Below are positions 1 through 8,935 of a stretch of 64,000 nucleotides of DNA, in pieces; positions within the stretch are counted from its first letter, which is position 1; every line of letters begins with the position of its first letter. Position numbers and translations under genes: made by a program. The DNA lies in NCBI GenBank assembly GCA_963730365.1, contig CAVSRM010000010.1, positions 379,455 through 443,454 on the forward strand, written 5' to 3'. The stretch is from Fodinibacter sp963730365. Lineage in GTDB: Bacteria; Actinomycetota; Actinomycetes; Actinomycetales; Dermatophilaceae. Under the pieces are notes generated by a model, which saw only the letters and a list, made by a program, of their open reading frames with translations, made no database searches and had not been told where the DNA came from.

Positions 1-1610
1 CCTCGACCGGTGTCGGGCGCACGCGTGCGAAGCCGAGCCCACGCCGAGGCGCTCGGGGCGACGCTCAGCACGTGGTCCTCAATGAGCCACCGGCCGTCGG
101 CATCTCGCAACGCACCCCAGGGGGCCAGATGGAGCGCCCGTTGTGGCACGAGGATGACGCGGCTCGCGCCGTCGAGCAGCCCGGTGTCCCGCACCGGGGC
201 CAGCACCATGGCGTACAGGTCCTGGAGGGCGTTCTCGGGCGCGCCGACAGACGTGCCCCCGGCGCCGGCCGCGAACCGGGCGAGAACCACCGCGTTGCCG
301 AGCGGGCTCTGGTCCACCGGGGACCGACCATCGATGGCGATGGTGCCGGTCAGTCCGCTGCCGTCGCGCTCGGGGACGGCGAGCGGGACGTGGCGCACCA
401 CCGTGCGCGTCACGACGACCGCCGACGGCCGGTATGCGGGATGCAGGGGGTGGTAGGGCAGGACGTAGCGCACCATGACCTCGCCCGGCGAGAGCAGGGA
501 CTGGATCTCGGCGAGGGCGAGGGGTTCGACGGCCCCGTCGAAGCCGGCCCCCAGGGAGGCGTAGCGGTGCTCGAGCTCGCCGACGAGCGTGACCCGGGCC
601 GCCTCGTCCTCTCGGGTCGCCCCCATCGGCAGCTCGGAGACCAGCGCGAGCTCCCGGCGGACGGGGTCGGGGGCGGTGGTCTGCGCGTAGGCGACGATGC
701 GGCGCTCGAGGTCGCGGCACTCCGGGTCCAGGGTCGGTCTGAGCAGGCCGGCTATGCCGTCCGCCAGGGTCCGGGCCGAGGTGTGCTCGGTCAGCTCGAG
801 CAGCTCGCCCGGGTCCGGGTCAGGGTCGTCGAGCAGGGTGTCGAGCAGCTCACCGACGGTCTCGTCGACCGCCTGCCCCACGCCCAGTCGGCCCAGGCGG
901 GTGATCCGTCGCGCCCGCCCGTCGGCGGCGACCTGGGCTACGAAGCGGCGTAGCCGACGCCCGCCGTCGGGGCGGGACCACCGGGCGTGGGCCAGGAGTC
1001 CCTGCGACGCGACGAGGGCTGCCTCGACATCGTTCTCGTGGACCGCGAGCTCGAGGGCGACGTCGAGTCGCCGGACGAGCGAGAGCCGCACCACACCCTC
1101 CAGTCGCCGCGAGCAGCCCGCGAGCACCACCGCGAGTCTCGCCCGAGCCCTCGCCCCGCCGAGGTTGTCGAATGCGACGTCGGCAGGGACGGACCGCTCC
1201 ACGAGGTCGAGCACCCGGACCAGGACGGCGCGCTCGGTGTCGTCATCGCCGAGGCGGGCGGCGAACCCGATCAGCTGGGTCGCGATGCTGCCCAGCTGGT
1301 CCCGACGCATGGGGGCCAGGTCGACCGGCAGCTCCCCGAGCCGGTCCACGGCGGCGAGCCCTCGACGGACCCGGGCGGCATCCGGCCCTCCTGCGGCGAG
1401 CGTCGCCCACACCGCACAGTCGGCCGAGGTGAGAAGGGCCTCCGCGGCGAGATCGGCCCGTCCGCTGCCGTCGAGCTCGTCGGCCAGGGCGTCGAGCTCG
1501 GTGCCGACTGCGTCGTACTCCATGGGGTCATCGGTGTTCGCGTACCGGACCACGAGCCCTTCGAGCCGGGCCTCGAGCGGCCCCGCGACCCCTCCCGGAG
1601 CGTCGCTCAC
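1..1610 (-). CDS. CHAT-domain protein, C-terminus beyond window edge
   Basis: The frame is open from a GTG at 1610 to the left edge (536 codons), so the C-terminus is missing. The first 330 or so residues are helical, rich in Ala, Leu, Arg and Asp, and look like a degenerate helical-repeat (TPR-like) scaffold. From about residue 430 the sequence matches the start of a CHAT (caspase HetF associated with TPR) domain: a helix ending in LYAMVLAPV, then VILVPQRALHLAPWGAL and a VLSVAPSASAW segment. The His-Cys dyad would lie past the edge and cannot be judged. The GTG overlaps the stop codon of the upstream hydrolase gene by 4 bases, so the two are translationally coupled. CHAT proteins are caspase-like proteases; a role in a protease-effector pathway is inferred, and the substrate is unknown. 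Confidence 0.8.
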   Translation of the reverse strand, partial: MSDAPGGVAGPLEARLEGLVVRYANTDDPMEYDAVGTELDALADELDGSGRADLAAEALLTSADCAVWATLAAGGPDAARVRRGLAAVDRLGELPVDLAPMRRDQLGSIATQLIGFAARLGDDDTERAVLVRVLDLVERSVPADVAFDNLGGARARARLAVVLAGCSRRLEGVVRLSLVRRLDVALELAVHENDVEAALVASQGLLAHARWSRPDGGRRLRRFVAQVAADGRARRITRLGRLGVGQAVDETVGELLDTLLDDPDPDPGELLELTEHTSARTLADGIAGLLRPTLDPECRDLERRIVAYAQTTAPDPVRRELALVSELPMGATREDEAARVTLVGELEHRYASLGAGFDGAVEPLALAEIQSLLSPGEVMVRYVLPYHPLHPAYRPSAVVVTRTVVRHVPLAVPERDGSGLTGTIAIDGRSPVDQSPLGNAVVLARFAAGAGGTSVGAPENALQDLYAMVLAPVRDTGLLDGASRVILVPQRALHLAPWGALRDADGRWLIEDHVLSVAPSASAWARLRTRAPDTGR

Positions 1611-3067
1611 GCCGTGAGCCAGGACGTCAGGGCACCTTTGACGGTGTCGGAGCCGAACATGGAGCAGTGCCAGGTCTGACCGGTCCTTCCGAGGGAGACG
1701 TGGTGGTCCGCGGGGACCACGAACTCGGGTCGGCCCTTGATGCTCGTGACCCCTGTGGTCGGGACGACGACGTCGTTGGCCCGGTCCTCGAACACCCGGT
1801 CGACGACCCCGTCGGCCAGTCGCATCCAGTCGACCAGCGGCCCGTCGGGCTCGAAGTCCGCGTCGAGGGCGTACTGCTCGACGGAGGGACCCGGCACGGG
1901 TAGGTCGCGCAGGACCTCACCGCCCGGACGCATCGTCACGAGCCCGGGAAGGTTGCCGACGGCGCCGGCGGCCAGCGTCCGGACGACGATGAGCACGCCG
2001 ACGAGGGTGTCGGTCGCGACCGACCACGGGCCGTCCGGGATGAGGTTGAGCATCGTCGTCATCCGGTCGACCCACATCCGGACGTTCTCGGGTTCGGCGA
2101 GGGTCGTGCCGTCGTTCGGGGTCGAGACATAGACCACGCGGCGCACGGTGACGGGAAGGCGGCCTTGCTCTGCGGCAGCCGCGACGGCGCGTGCCACGAG
2201 CCCCCCGCGGCTGTGGCTCACGATGTCGATCTCACGGGGGCCGACCCGCGCCCACTCCTGGGTGAGCAGCCGGACGTTGTCGTCCAGGTCGGCGGAGAGC
2301 GTGTGGTGGTCGAACGCGAGGAGCCGCCCGCCGTACCGCTGGTGGAGGATGTCGAGGTCATCTGCGAGCGAGCCGAACCCGGAGTGGCTGGCGCTCGCGG
2401 TGCCGTGGACGAAGAGGAGCGCCGGCCCGTCGTCCCACCTGAGCGGGGCGTCGAGCCGGCCCTCTCCTGGGTGTCGGAGCCCGGAGGGGGTGAGCAGGCG
2501 CAGGCCCTGCGGGCGCTGCCGGTCTTCGTACCAGCGGGCCGCGGAGACCGCCGCTCGTCCCACGGCCGCCTCGAGGAGCGGGACGACGAAGACGGAGAGG
2601 AGCTTGGCAGCGGCCGCGGCGAACAGCCCCCGGGTCGGTGCGTCGCCCTCGGCACCCGGAGCCACACGGCGCTCGACCGTGAAGGACGTCTCCGCCGTGT
2701 TCGACGTGCGGTCCGGGAGGTGCCAGGTGGCGACGCCGAACTCGTCGACGAGGAGCAGGACCTGGGCCTGGCTGTCGTCGACGGCGGGGACGGTGAGTCT
2801 CATGCCCGGCTCGCCCGCGTCCGTGCGCGTGCCGTCGCCACCGACCGAGGGTTCCTCGCGGGCTCGCACCTCGACACTGTGCGTCTGCACGAAGTCGGTC
2901 GCGGCAAGGGCGGCGATCACCTCGTCCCGGGCCTGCTCCGGGCCGCGACTCTCCCCCCTGAGCACGACACCGGGGCGCAGCTCGGCGCTCCCGACGAGCC
3001 CCGGCGCGGTCAGGACCACGCCGGGGGCGAGAGGGACAGGGATGCTGTCGCCGGTGAGGTCGGTCAT
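1607..3067 (-). CDS. Alpha/beta hydrolase (lipase/esterase-like) of a CHAT cluster
   Basis: The protein has 486 residues. Its C-terminal half is an alpha/beta hydrolase: an oxyanion-hole strand FVHGTASASHSGF, the nucleophile elbow SHSRGG, and a late His in the segment VVPADHHVSLGRTG that fits the catalytic His. The N-terminal 200 residues are not recognised; they begin with a small beta-rich segment and carry no signal peptide, so the enzyme is probably cytosolic. The ATG has a GGAGG four bases upstream and overlaps the stop of the CHAT gene before it (ATGA), and its own stop overlaps the start of the next CHAT gene. This tight coupling implies that the three products are made in fixed ratio and work together. 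Lipid or ester substrates are possible but unproven. It may belong to the DUF7379-type hydrolases seen beside CHAT genes in actinobacteria; that assignment is from memory. Confidence 0.8.
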   Translation of the reverse strand: MTDLTGDSIPVPLAPGVVLTAPGLVGSAELRPGVVLRGESRGPEQARDEVIAALAATDFVQTHSVEVRAREEPSVGGDGTRTDAGEPGMRLTVPAVDDSQAQVLLLVDEFGVATWHLPDRTSNTAETSFTVERRVAPGAEGDAPTRGLFAAAAAKLLSVFVVPLLEAAVGRAAVSAARWYEDRQRPQGLRLLTPSGLRHPGEGRLDAPLRWDDGPALLFVHGTASASHSGFGSLADDLDILHQRYGGRLLAFDHHTLSADLDDNVRLLTQEWARVGPREIDIVSHSRGGLVARAVAAAAEQGRLPVTVRRVVYVSTPNDGTTLAEPENVRMWVDRMTTMLNLIPDGPWSVATDTLVGVLIVVRTLAAGAVGNLPGLVTMRPGGEVLRDLPVPGPSVEQYALDADFEPDGPLVDWMRLADGVVDRVFEDRANDVVVPTTGVTSIKGRPEFVVPADHHVSLGRTGQTWHCSMFGSDTVKGALTSWLTA

Positions 3068-5427
3068 GGGTCCTCCGTGGTCGTCGTTGGAGCCTGTGCG
3101 GCGACGGGCTTGGCGGGAGCGACAGGAGCGCCGGGCCCGCCCGTCCGGTTCAGACGCAGGTCAGGGTGCCCGTAGAAGACATAGGCGAGAGGGGTTGCCG
3201 TCGGGACGCTCGTCGAGCCGAAGCCCGCCCGGAGCCGCCGGACGGCCTCGCCGACCGACTCCCCCGCGCCGAAGGTGGCAGCGTAGAACGTCGTGCTCAA
3301 GCCCTTCGCGAGGTCGTCGTCGACGTTCCACAGCGGCCCCACCATCCCGCGCGCACCCGAATGCAGCAGTGCGCCGGCGAAGCCACCGACGTCACCGAGC
3401 GTGTAGCCGGCCACTCCGACCTGGCAGGCGTTGAGGAAGACGAACGAACCGGCCTCGGCCAGCGGGGAGGCGAGGAGAGCCTGCGGGCTGAGGTACTGCT
3501 GTCCGTCGACACCGATCTTCAGGCCAGTGAACTGCTGGGTCGTCGGCGAGACCTGGCCGTGCAACGCGAGGTGGACGACCCCGGGGTGGTAGGGCGCACC
3601 GTCGCGCACGAGTCGGTCCTCGATGAGGTCGAGGACCGAGGTCTCGTCGATCCCGACGTCCACCGCGTGGTACGCCTTCACCAGGGCCTCCCCCTCGGCG
3701 ACAGCGCCCTTCAACCGTGCGACGCCCGCGGTGTACCGGCCGATGACAACGGCCATCGTGGACGCATCGAGGCTCGCCGGGGGCGGGGCGACCGGTCGGT
3801 CGCGGCCCCCCGGGTCGCGCTGCGGGACCAGCCACCGACCGACCGAGCACAGCACACCGAGGAGCGGGAGGAGAGGTGGTGGCCCGGCACCAGGGCCCCC
3901 CCACCCGGGCGGGCACCGGATCGGGTCGACGAGCGCGAGCTCCCAGGGGACGTAGGCCTCGTCGGTCACCAGGAGGAGGGTGGGGGTGCGGTCGGCCCCG
4001 ACGCAGGCCCAGACGGCGCCCAATACGTCCCAGAACTCCGGTGGCATGGCCCGCGCGACATGTGACGCCACCCCACGGACCTCGGCCTCGAGCAGAGCGC
4101 TGCCCCGAATGGCCGGCATCCGGGCGAGGAGTGTCGTCGCGAAGGCCTCGGGGGTGCCCCTTCCGAGGTCCTTGAGCACGGGCACGTCGGGGCGCGGCAC
4201 GTCGTGGGGGCTCTGGAACTCCCAGGAAACCTCCGGCCGGCCCGGGACCGTGCGGATCGTCACGGTGAGGTCGGGTGCCGGCACCTGCTCGCCGAACCCC
4301 GTTCCGCCGTGCACCCCGGGCTCCTCCTCTGCCAGGTCCGAGCCCCGGTCTGCCGGATCCGTGCCCGACGCAGCGGTGCCCGAGCGGCCGCCGACTGGCT
4401 GGATGACGGGCCCGCCGGCTGCAGTCGAGGCGGCGGGCTCGACGAGCACGTCGCACCATGCGCGCCCGACCGGAACCCCCTTGAAGGAGTAAGAGACTTC
4501 GAGGCAGCGCGGGAACCGCGCGGGCACGTCCTCGGCGATGACCGTGACATCCTCCGACGCGCGCTCCGGCTCGTCACGCTCGACCGTCAGGGTCCTTCGG
4601 GAGCCCTCCGGGAAGGTGAACCCGAAGCCGGACACCTGGATCTCGAAGTCCAGGGCTCGCCCAGCAGCCGCGACGAGCACCGGTGTGGCCGAGGCGTCGT
4701 CCGCTGACGGCTCCGCAGCGAAGCCCACGCGGACCGTGATGGGGACCCCTGCACGCGCCTGCGCCGGGGCGACCGCCCGCGGAAAGGCCCGGAAGCGCGA
4801 AAGGTCGTCCCCGGAGTGGATGCCGCTCGCCGTGCCCTTCTGGTCGCTCTCCTGGCCTGGGGTGACGGGGATGACGCCCGACGACGGGGTTCCGGGCATG
4901 CCGCCCGGCACCTGCGGAGGGGGTGCCGGCAGTACGGGTGCCGGCGCGGTGGGTGCCTGGACGTCCAGGGTCTCGGGTGGGCTGGTCGGGCGGCCGGCCA
5001 TCCACTCCGGGGCCGGCCACGGCGGCGACCCTGCAGGCCGGTCGATGAGCTGGCCGGCGCCCCGCGCGCCCTCAGCCGCCGTGACGATTCCGAGGACCCG
5101 GTCGCCACGCACGACGACCGCGCCGAGCTCCAGAGGCCCGCCGTCGACCGCGGGGACCGCGACGTCGACGAGCTGGGCGGGTGGGCGGGTCTCGAGCCCG
5201 ATCGCGTCGCGCAGCACGGTCGCACCATCGATCGCGACAAGCCCACGCTGGAGGGTTCCGGCGGCAAGCACGAAGGCGCGCAGCATCCCCCCGTCCCGGT
5301 CGAGGACCACGACCTGGCGTCGCTCGGGGACCCCGGCCAGGCACAGGACGGCATCCGCGCAGGGGAGGCGGGCATCCAGGACGGAGACACGCTCGAGCTC
5401 CGGCACCGTCGAAGGCATGGCCCCCAT
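3064..5427 (-). CDS. CHAT-domain protease with intact His-Cys dyad
   Basis: With a start at ATG 5427 the protein has 787 residues; ATG 5418 is an equally possible start. Longer reading to 5601 would overlap ku on the other strand and is unlikely. Residues 1-150 form a beta-rich unit of unknown type, followed by a Pro-rich linker (about 150-190), then a beta-sandwich-like region (about 210-330), an acidic linker, and a C-terminal CHAT domain (about 400-760). The dyad is visible: His in HLALHG (about residue 623) and Cys in FLNACQVG (about residue 668; codon 3424-3426). The typical WNVDDD and YGHPDLRL segments follow. It is the first gene of the three-gene cluster and is divergent from ku. CHAT proteases cleave partner proteins after activation; the sensor input here is unknown. 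Confidence 0.8.
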   Translation of the reverse strand: MGAMPSTVPELERVSVLDARLPCADAVLCLAGVPERRQVVVLDRDGGMLRAFVLAAGTLQRGLVAIDGATVLRDAIGLETRPPAQLVDVAVPAVDGGPLELGAVVVRGDRVLGIVTAAEGARGAGQLIDRPAGSPPWPAPEWMAGRPTSPPETLDVQAPTAPAPVLPAPPPQVPGGMPGTPSSGVIPVTPGQESDQKGTASGIHSGDDLSRFRAFPRAVAPAQARAGVPITVRVGFAAEPSADDASATPVLVAAAGRALDFEIQVSGFGFTFPEGSRRTLTVERDEPERASEDVTVIAEDVPARFPRCLEVSYSFKGVPVGRAWCDVLVEPAASTAAGGPVIQPVGGRSGTAASGTDPADRGSDLAEEEPGVHGGTGFGEQVPAPDLTVTIRTVPGRPEVSWEFQSPHDVPRPDVPVLKDLGRGTPEAFATTLLARMPAIRGSALLEAEVRGVASHVARAMPPEFWDVLGAVWACVGADRTPTLLLVTDEAYVPWELALVDPIRCPPGWGGPGAGPPPLLPLLGVLCSVGRWLVPQRDPGGRDRPVAPPPASLDASTMAVVIGRYTAGVARLKGAVAEGEALVKAYHAVDVGIDETSVLDLIEDRLVRDGAPYHPGVVHLALHGQVSPTTQQFTGLKIGVDGQQYLSPQALLASPLAEAGSFVFLNACQVGVAGYTLGDVGGFAGALLHSGARGMVGPLWNVDDDLAKGLSTTFYAATFGAGESVGEAVRRLRAGFGSTSVPTATPLAYVFYGHPDLRLNRTGGPGAPVAPAKPVAAQAPTTTTEDP

Positions 5428-5557
5428 GATGGCGAGGCTCCCCGGTCCTGTCACCCCATCCGTCGGATCTCCCGTCGCCATGACAGCGGTCGCTCGACCC
5501 CACGGGCGCGCCCCGGCGGAATACGCTGGGAGCCGGGATGCGAGGAAGGTGAGCACG

Positions 5558-6448
5558 ATGCGGGCTATCTGGAAGGGTGCGGTGTCCTTCGGGCTGGTCA
5601 ACGTGCCGGTGCGGCTCTACTCCGCGACCGAGAACCACGACGTGCAGTTCCGTCAGGTGCACCGCGAGGACGGCGGGCGGATCCGCTATCGCCGTGTGTG
5701 TCAGGTCGACGGCGAGGAGGTCTCCTACGACGACATCGCCAAGGGGTACGAGACCGAGGACGGCGACATGGTCGTGCTCACCGACGAGGACTTCGCCGAC
5801 CTGCCGAGCAAGACCTCCAAGGAGATCGGGGTGACGAAGTTCGTCCCCGAGGACCAGATCGACCCGATGTGGCTCGACAAGTCCTACTTCCTCGAGCCCG
5901 ACAAGTCCGCGACCAAGCCGTACGTCCTGCTCCGCGACGCGCTCGTGAAGGAGAAGCGGATGGCCATCGTCACGGTCTCCATCCGCACCCGGATGACGAT
6001 GGCGGTGCTGCGGGTGCGCGACGGCGTGATCGTCATGCAGACGATGCTCTGGCCCGACGAGATCCGCTCGGCCGACTTCGCCCAGGTCGACGAGGAGCAG
6101 CACGCCACCAAGCAGGAGATGGACATGGCGAAGATGCTCATCGACCAGCTGGCGGGTGACTACGAGCCCGACGAGTACGAGGACGACTACGCCCTGGCCG
6201 TCAAGGAGCTCGTCCGCGCGAAGGTCGAGGGGGGCGAGGTGCAGGTGGCCGCCGCCGAACCGGAGGAGTCGGGCGAGGTCGTCGACCTGCTCGCTGCCCT
6301 GGCCCGTTCCGTGGAGAAGGCCAAGGCGTCGCGTGGTGAGGCCCCCGAGCCCGACGACGCGAGGAGCGCGGGCGCGAAGAAGGGCGCCACCAAGAAGACC
6401 GCCGCGAAGAAGACAGCGAGCAAGAAGGCCGCGAAGAAGGCGAGCTGA
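5558..6448 (+). CDS. ku: Non-homologous end joining protein Ku
   Basis: This 296-residue protein begins MRAIWKGAVSFGLVNVPV, the hallmark start of bacterial Ku. The ring-forming Ku core spans about residues 3-195, and the tail from about 265 is a run of Ala and Lys (KKTAAKKTASKKAAKK) that in mycobacterial-type Ku binds DNA. Homodimeric Ku threads onto double-strand ends and recruits the ligase LigD. No ligD or other end-joining gene is in the window. The ATG is preceded by GAGGAAGG, and a TACGCT -10 element at 5522-5527 gives a short leader. The upstream CHAT cluster is divergent; a long inverted repeat lies directly after the stop. Confidence 0.97.
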   Translation: MRAIWKGAVSFGLVNVPVRLYSATENHDVQFRQVHREDGGRIRYRRVCQVDGEEVSYDDIAKGYETEDGDMVVLTDEDFADLPSKTSKEIGVTKFVPEDQIDPMWLDKSYFLEPDKSATKPYVLLRDALVKEKRMAIVTVSIRTRMTMAVLRVRDGVIVMQTMLWPDEIRSADFAQVDEEQHATKQEMDMAKMLIDQLAGDYEPDEYEDDYALAVKELVRAKVEGGEVQVAAAEPEESGEVVDLLAALARSVEKAKASRGEAPEPDDARSAGAKKGATKKTAAKKTASKKAAKKAS

Positions 6449-6528
6449 CCCTCCCCCGTCGAGTGAACAGAACCCGCCGCCCCGGGTCTCCAGCAGGCGG
6501 CGTGTCCTGTTCACTCGACGGGGGAGGG
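6449..6528. repeat. 22-bp perfect inverted repeat after ku
   Basis: Arms 6449-6470 and 6507-6528 are perfect reverse complements (22 bp), separated by 36 bases that contain a smaller CGCCGC/GCGGCG stem. It starts right at the ku stop codon and ends about 25 bases before the nei promoter. It could act as a rho-independent-like terminator for ku, although there is no T-run, or it could be a small mobile palindrome. The arms contain the sequence GTCGAGTGAACAG, which I did not see elsewhere in the window. Confidence 0.75.
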
Positions 6529-6553
6529 GCGGGACGGGAGGGACCGGGCGGCC

Positions 6554-6559
6554 TACGCT
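6554..6559 (+). promoter_or_regulatory. -10 element of leaderless nei transcript
   Basis: TACGCT lies six bases before the nei ATG and there is no Shine-Dalgarno sequence between them. This spacing puts the transcription start at or within a base or two of the start codon, so the mRNA is probably leaderless. Confidence 0.55.
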
Positions 6560-6565
6560 CTCGGC

Positions 6566-7393
6566 ATGCCCGAGGGACACACGTTGTATGCGCTGGCTCG
6601 CGACCTGCACGCGGCGTTCGTCGGCACCTCCCCCGAGGTGAGCAGCCCGCAGGGGAAGTTCGCGCAGGGCGCGGCGCAGCTCGACGGGCGCGAGGTGCTC
6701 CGGGCCGCCTCGCGCGGCAAGCACCTCTTCGTGGAGTTCTCCGACGACCGGTGGCTGCACGTGCACCTCGGCCTCATCGGCACCCTCACGATCGACGCGG
6801 GCGAGTGGACCGGGGAGGTGCCGGTCGTCGGGCAGGTCCGGCTCCGGCTGCGCACCGAGGAGCACGTCGCCGACCTGCGGGGGCCCACCCTGTGCGAGGT
6901 CGCCAGCCCCGAGCGGGTCGACTCCGTGCTCGCCGGGCTGGGACCCGACCCGCTGCGCCCCGACTCCGACGAAGCCGTGGCCTGGCGCCGCATCTCGCGC
7001 TCGTCCCGCCCGATCGGCGAGCTCCTCATGGACCAGTCGGTGCTCGCGGGCGTGGGCAACGTCTACCGCTCCGAGGTGCTCTTCCGCCACCGCCTGTCAC
7101 CCTTCACACCGGGGCGGTCGTTCCGCAGGGCGTCGTGGCGACTCGTGTGGGACGACCTGGTGCGCCTGCTCCCCCTCGGCGTGGCGACCGGTCGGATCAT
7201 CACGGTGCCCGAGCAGGTCGAGGACGTGGAGGCGGCGCTGGGCCGCGGCGAGGTCCCCCACCCGTCGGAGCGCTCCTCACTGGTCTACAAGCAGGCCGGG
7301 ATGCCGTGCCCCACCTGCGGCTCACGGATCCAGACCCGCGTGGTCGCCGGCCGCAACCTCTTCTGGTGCGGCCGCTGCCAGCGCCGCCACTGA
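6566..7393 (+). CDS. nei: Fpg/Nei family DNA glycosylase/AP lyase
   Basis: This is a 275-residue bifunctional glycosylase of the formamidopyrimidine/endonuclease VIII family for oxidised bases. After Met removal the N-terminus is Pro2-Glu3 (MPEGHT), the catalytic pair of the family. The helix-two-turn-helix with VLAGVGNVYRSEVLF lies at about 153-172, and a zinc finger with Cys248, 251, 268 and 271 (C-x2-C-x16-C-x2-C) ends the protein. The MPEGHT start is typical of the Nei rather than the Fpg (MPELPE) branch. It stands alone between ku and an antiporter gene; pairing with ku would group two repair functions, but a shared transcript is doubtful because nei has its own leaderless-type promoter. 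Confidence 0.93.
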   Translation: MPEGHTLYALARDLHAAFVGTSPEVSSPQGKFAQGAAQLDGREVLRAASRGKHLFVEFSDDRWLHVHLGLIGTLTIDAGEWTGEVPVVGQVRLRLRTEEHVADLRGPTLCEVASPERVDSVLAGLGPDPLRPDSDEAVAWRRISRSSRPIGELLMDQSVLAGVGNVYRSEVLFRHRLSPFTPGRSFRRASWRLVWDDLVRLLPLGVATGRIITVPEQVEDVEAALGRGEVPHPSERSSLVYKQAGMPCPTCGSRIQTRVVAGRNLFWCGRCQRRH

Positions 7394-7474
7394 CTCCCCG
7401 CTCCCGGGTGGGGCCGCGGCCCCACCCGCGCGTGGTGTGTTGCGTCCTCCCCCCCGAGGGGTCAAGGTGCGTCC

Positions 7475-8767
7475 ATGGAGTCGGTCGCTGTCGTCATCAC
7501 GGTGTTCCTCGCGCTGGTCTTCGCCTACGCGGCCTCCTCAGGGGCGCTGAAACGGGCCGACGTCACCGCACCGATGGCGTTCGTCGGGGCCGGAGCGCTC
7601 CTCTCGCTCTGGGTGCCCACCATCTCGGGCGCCAGCGCCGGGGCACTCACCCGACTCACCGAACTGACCCTGGCCCTCATCCTCTTCCACGACGCCGCCC
7701 AGGTTCGGCCGCGCCAGATCACCGCGGACCGCGGGCTCATGTCGAGGCTGCTGCTGATCGGGCTGCCGCTCACGATGGTCGCAGGGTGGCTCGCCGGATC
7801 GGTGCTGTTCCCGGGGATGAACGGCATGATGCTCCTCCTCCTGGCTGCCGCCGCGGCCCCGACCGATGCCGGGCTGGGCGCCGCCACCGTCCTCAACCCG
7901 GTCGTCCCGGTGCGGGTGCGGCGGATGCTCAACGTCGAGAGCGGACTCAACGACGGGTTGTCCACGCCGATCGTGCTGTTCGCTATCGCCGCGCTCGCGG
8001 GAGACGAGGGACTGGGCCCGGTCGAGAGCCTCAGTTCCGCGCTCACGGACCTGGCGATCGGCGTCCTCGTGGGCACGGTCATCGGCGCCGGCGCCGGTCT
8101 GCTGCTCGGGCGGTCGAGGCGGGCGGGCACGAGCACACGGCACAGCAGGCCGCTGGCGGTGCTGGCGCTCCCCATCATCGCCTTCTTCGCGGCGGAGCTC
8201 GCCAGCGGGAACTCGTTCGTGGCGGCCTTCGTCGCCGGCACGGCATTCGCGGGGTCCGCCCGCTGGCTCGAGGCCGAGGAGTCCACCCTGGAGCTCACCG
8301 AGGCCCTCTCCGAGCCGCTGGGGTTCGCGGTGTGGCTCGCATTCGGCTTCCTCGCGGTGCCGCTGCTCGTGTCGAACGTCGGCTGGAGGGAGGTCGCGTT
8401 CGCCCTGCTGGCACTGACCGTGCTGCGCATGCTGCCCGTGGCGCTGGCACTGGCCGGCACCGGCCTGCGGGCGCCGACGGTGGCGTTCATCGGGTGGTTC
8501 GGCCCGCGGGGCCTGGCATCCGTGGTGTTCGCCCTCTTCGCGGTGGAGGAGCTCGACGTCGACACCGACCTCACGACGGCCGTCACCGCGCTGTGCCTCA
8601 TCGTGCTGTTCAGCATCGTGGCGCACGGCATGAGCGCTGACCCGTGGTCCCGGCGCTACGGGGCGTGGGTCGAGCGGGTGCAGCCCGAGGAGGAGGTCAA
8701 GGGGTCCACGGAGCCGAGCAGGAGCCGCGGGGCGGCGCGGCGCGACACCCCTGTGCACCGCCAGTGA
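7475..8767 (+). CDS. Cation:proton antiporter (CPA1/NhaP-like)
   Basis: The 430-residue protein has about 12 hydrophobic segments and no signal peptide, as expected for a sodium or potassium/proton antiporter in the cytoplasmic membrane. The ion-binding core is visible as APTDAGLGAAT (about residues 128-138) and NVESGLNDGLSTP (about 150-162), where the Asp residues match the ND-type motif of CPA1 exchangers. The last 50 residues are hydrophilic and basic. The ATG follows a GTCAAGGTG sequence. No partner genes are adjacent; clpC downstream has its own promoter region. Ion specificity cannot be told from sequence. Confidence 0.88.
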   Translation: MESVAVVITVFLALVFAYAASSGALKRADVTAPMAFVGAGALLSLWVPTISGASAGALTRLTELTLALILFHDAAQVRPRQITADRGLMSRLLLIGLPLTMVAGWLAGSVLFPGMNGMMLLLLAAAAAPTDAGLGAATVLNPVVPVRVRRMLNVESGLNDGLSTPIVLFAIAALAGDEGLGPVESLSSALTDLAIGVLVGTVIGAGAGLLLGRSRRAGTSTRHSRPLAVLALPIIAFFAAELASGNSFVAAFVAGTAFAGSARWLEAEESTLELTEALSEPLGFAVWLAFGFLAVPLLVSNVGWREVAFALLALTVLRMLPVALALAGTGLRAPTVAFIGWFGPRGLASVVFALFAVEELDVDTDLTTAVTALCLIVLFSIVAHGMSADPWSRRYGAWVERVQPEEEVKGSTEPSRSRGAARRDTPVHRQ

Positions 8768-8935
8768 CCGCACCCGCGGGCACTATGCCCAGAGCGAACG
8801 CGGAACACGGTGCCCCATCCCCCGCGTTGGACCCCTCGAAGAAGTCGCCGCCGTGGTGACCGCTCAGCGACATGGAGCGGACCGTCACAGGCGGCGCGGC
8901 TAGCATCGAGGAGACTCGACGTCAGGAGAAGCACC

